Under the pieces are notes generated by a model. It did not search any database and had not been told where the DNA came from. It was given only the letters and a program-made list of their open reading frames with translations. From contig NZ_SHKP01000004.1 of NCBI RefSeq assembly GCF_004217215.1, positions 1,148,829-1,212,828 of the forward strand: a stretch of 64,000 nt of DNA. The letters run 5' to 3'. A program made the position numbers and the translations under genes. This DNA is from Rivibacter subsaxonicus. Lineage in GTDB: Bacteria > Pseudomonadota > Gammaproteobacteria > Burkholderiales > Burkholderiaceae_C. Numbering within the stretch: position 1 is the first letter of the stretch; every line of letters starts with the position of its first letter. Shown here piece after piece: positions 63,430-64,000 of this stretch.

Positions 63430-64000
63430 ATGAACCAGATCGTCACTCCCGAACTGCGCCGCTGGATCGTCGAGCAGGCCGAGGCCGGCCACCGACCCGA
63501 GGCGGTACTCGAGGCCATGAAGTCCAGCGGCTGGCAGGAGCCGGTCGCGATCGAGGCGCTCGAGATGGTGCTCAGCGAGCGACTGGCCGAGCGCAGTGCC
63601 GGTGCGACGGAGCCGGTCATGCCGGCGGCCGTGGCGCTGCCCGAGCCCGACCTGCGCGGCACGCCGCCATCGATCTGGGCCCACGATCGCGAGGTGCGGG
63701 TGGTGATGGCGATGCACGACCCGCGCGTCGTCGTCTTCGCCAACCTGCTTGGCGAGAACGAATGCGAGGAGATCATCCAGCTCGCGCGACAGCGCCTGGA
63801 GCGCTCGCACACGGTCGACATGAGCACCGGCGACAGCGAGGTCAACGCTGCACGCACCAGCGAGGGCATGTTCTTCGTGCGCGCCGAGCACCCGGTCTGC
63901 GCCCGCCTCGAGGCGCGACTGGCGGCGCTGCTGAACTGGCCGGTCGAGAACGGCGAAGGCCTGCAGGTGCTGCGCTACCGCCCGGGCGCCGAATACAAGC
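63430..64000 (+). CDS. Prolyl 4-hydroxylase-like 2-oxoglutarate oxygenase (3' partial)
   Basis: 190 codons are visible before the window ends, with no stop. An N-terminal helical part (~1-80: TPELRRWIVEQAEAGHRPEA) precedes a P4Hc domain: DPRVVVFANLLGENECEEII, ARTSEGMFFVRAEHPVCARL and LNWPVENGEGLQVLRYRPGA. The HxD iron motif that follows GAEYK in this family would lie just past the end. Likely an Fe(II)/2-oxoglutarate hydroxylase with unknown protein substrate. ATG 63430 begins 7 bp after the yaaA stop. Confidence 0.85.
   Translation, partial: MNQIVTPELRRWIVEQAEAGHRPEAVLEAMKSSGWQEPVAIEALEMVLSERLAERSAGATEPVMPAAVALPEPDLRGTPPSIWAHDREVRVVMAMHDPRVVVFANLLGENECEEIIQLARQRLERSHTVDMSTGDSEVNAARTSEGMFFVRAEHPVCARLEARLAALLNWPVENGEGLQVLRYRPGAEYK

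Overview
The window is a high-GC (roughly 70%) chromosomal stretch from a betaproteobacterium, most likely Burkholderiales of the Rubrivivax/Leptothrix/Methylibium type. I base this on gene content and order: ilvB-ilvH-ilvC with pssA and leuA nearby, the nadE-glnB pair, the sigma factor-DUF3619-DUF3106-RDD cluster, aceE-aceF-lpdA beside a FixJ-type two-component system, and lutAB under an IclR regulator. Species cannot be read from the window. Almost every base is coding, operons are tightly packed with ATGA/GTGA overlaps, and most genes are core chromosomal genes.

Layout. 1-960: 3' end of tcdA (tRNA ct6A cyclase), then two tRNA-Lys genes (UUU, CUU) and a terminator. 1066-2230: a BASS transporter and a LapA-like membrane protein. 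2245-5122 (minus): alkylation-repair operon Ada-AlkA fusion, ogt, EamA permease. 5313-9010: phosphomannomutase, waaC and waaA (LPS core). 9018-13516: pyrD, rpiA, a DUF4124/glutaredoxin protein and oligopeptidase A. 13537-14896: folD, with a leftover second folD 3' tail downstream and a 346-bp inverted-repeat element just upstream of its start codon. 14963-24638: a PAS histidine kinase and response regulator divergent from the pyruvate dehydrogenase operon. 24695-25664: a lower-GC insert with an unrecognised gene and a truncated PIN-toxin remnant. 25669-27680: cytochrome c and a PQQ alcohol dehydrogenase carrying the lanthanide-type Asp. 27800-32693: a seven-gene secreted copper-handling cluster. 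32755-35728: H+-pumping pyrophosphatase divergent from soluble pyrophosphatase. 35800-39786: M16 peptidase and a FemAB/GNAT-like protein. 39798-41861: nadE-glnB. 41919-45415 (minus): sigma factor, DUF3619, DUF3106, RDD, dgkA and LOG. 45664-54179: branched-chain amino acid genes ilvB, ilvH, ilvC and leuA, interrupted by an inverted ccmABCD block and pssA. 54294-55322: PBP7-like endopeptidase. 55410-59607: IclR regulator, lutA, lutB and a TIGR03790 protein. 59752-63423: peroxide-defence genes (rubrerythrin, ahpC, ahpD, yaaA) with truC and ychJ. 63430-end: start of a prolyl 4-hydroxylase-like gene.

The most informative non-gene structures are these. (a) The inverted-repeat element 14551-14896 ends 12 bp before the folD start codon, and a diverged folD tail lies at 13537-13602; together they suggest that folD was replaced or rearranged. 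(b) A leucine leader peptide with five consecutive Leu codons and an attenuator hairpin precede leuA; the predicted transcript start coincides with the leader start codon. (c) Two adjacent inverted repeats lie in the kinase/aceE divergent promoter region. (d) Clear intrinsic terminators close most operons. No CRISPR array, rRNA, prophage or complete insertion sequence is visible. No gene-free stretch exceeds 300 bp except 14539-14962, which is almost entirely the inverted-repeat element plus a terminator.
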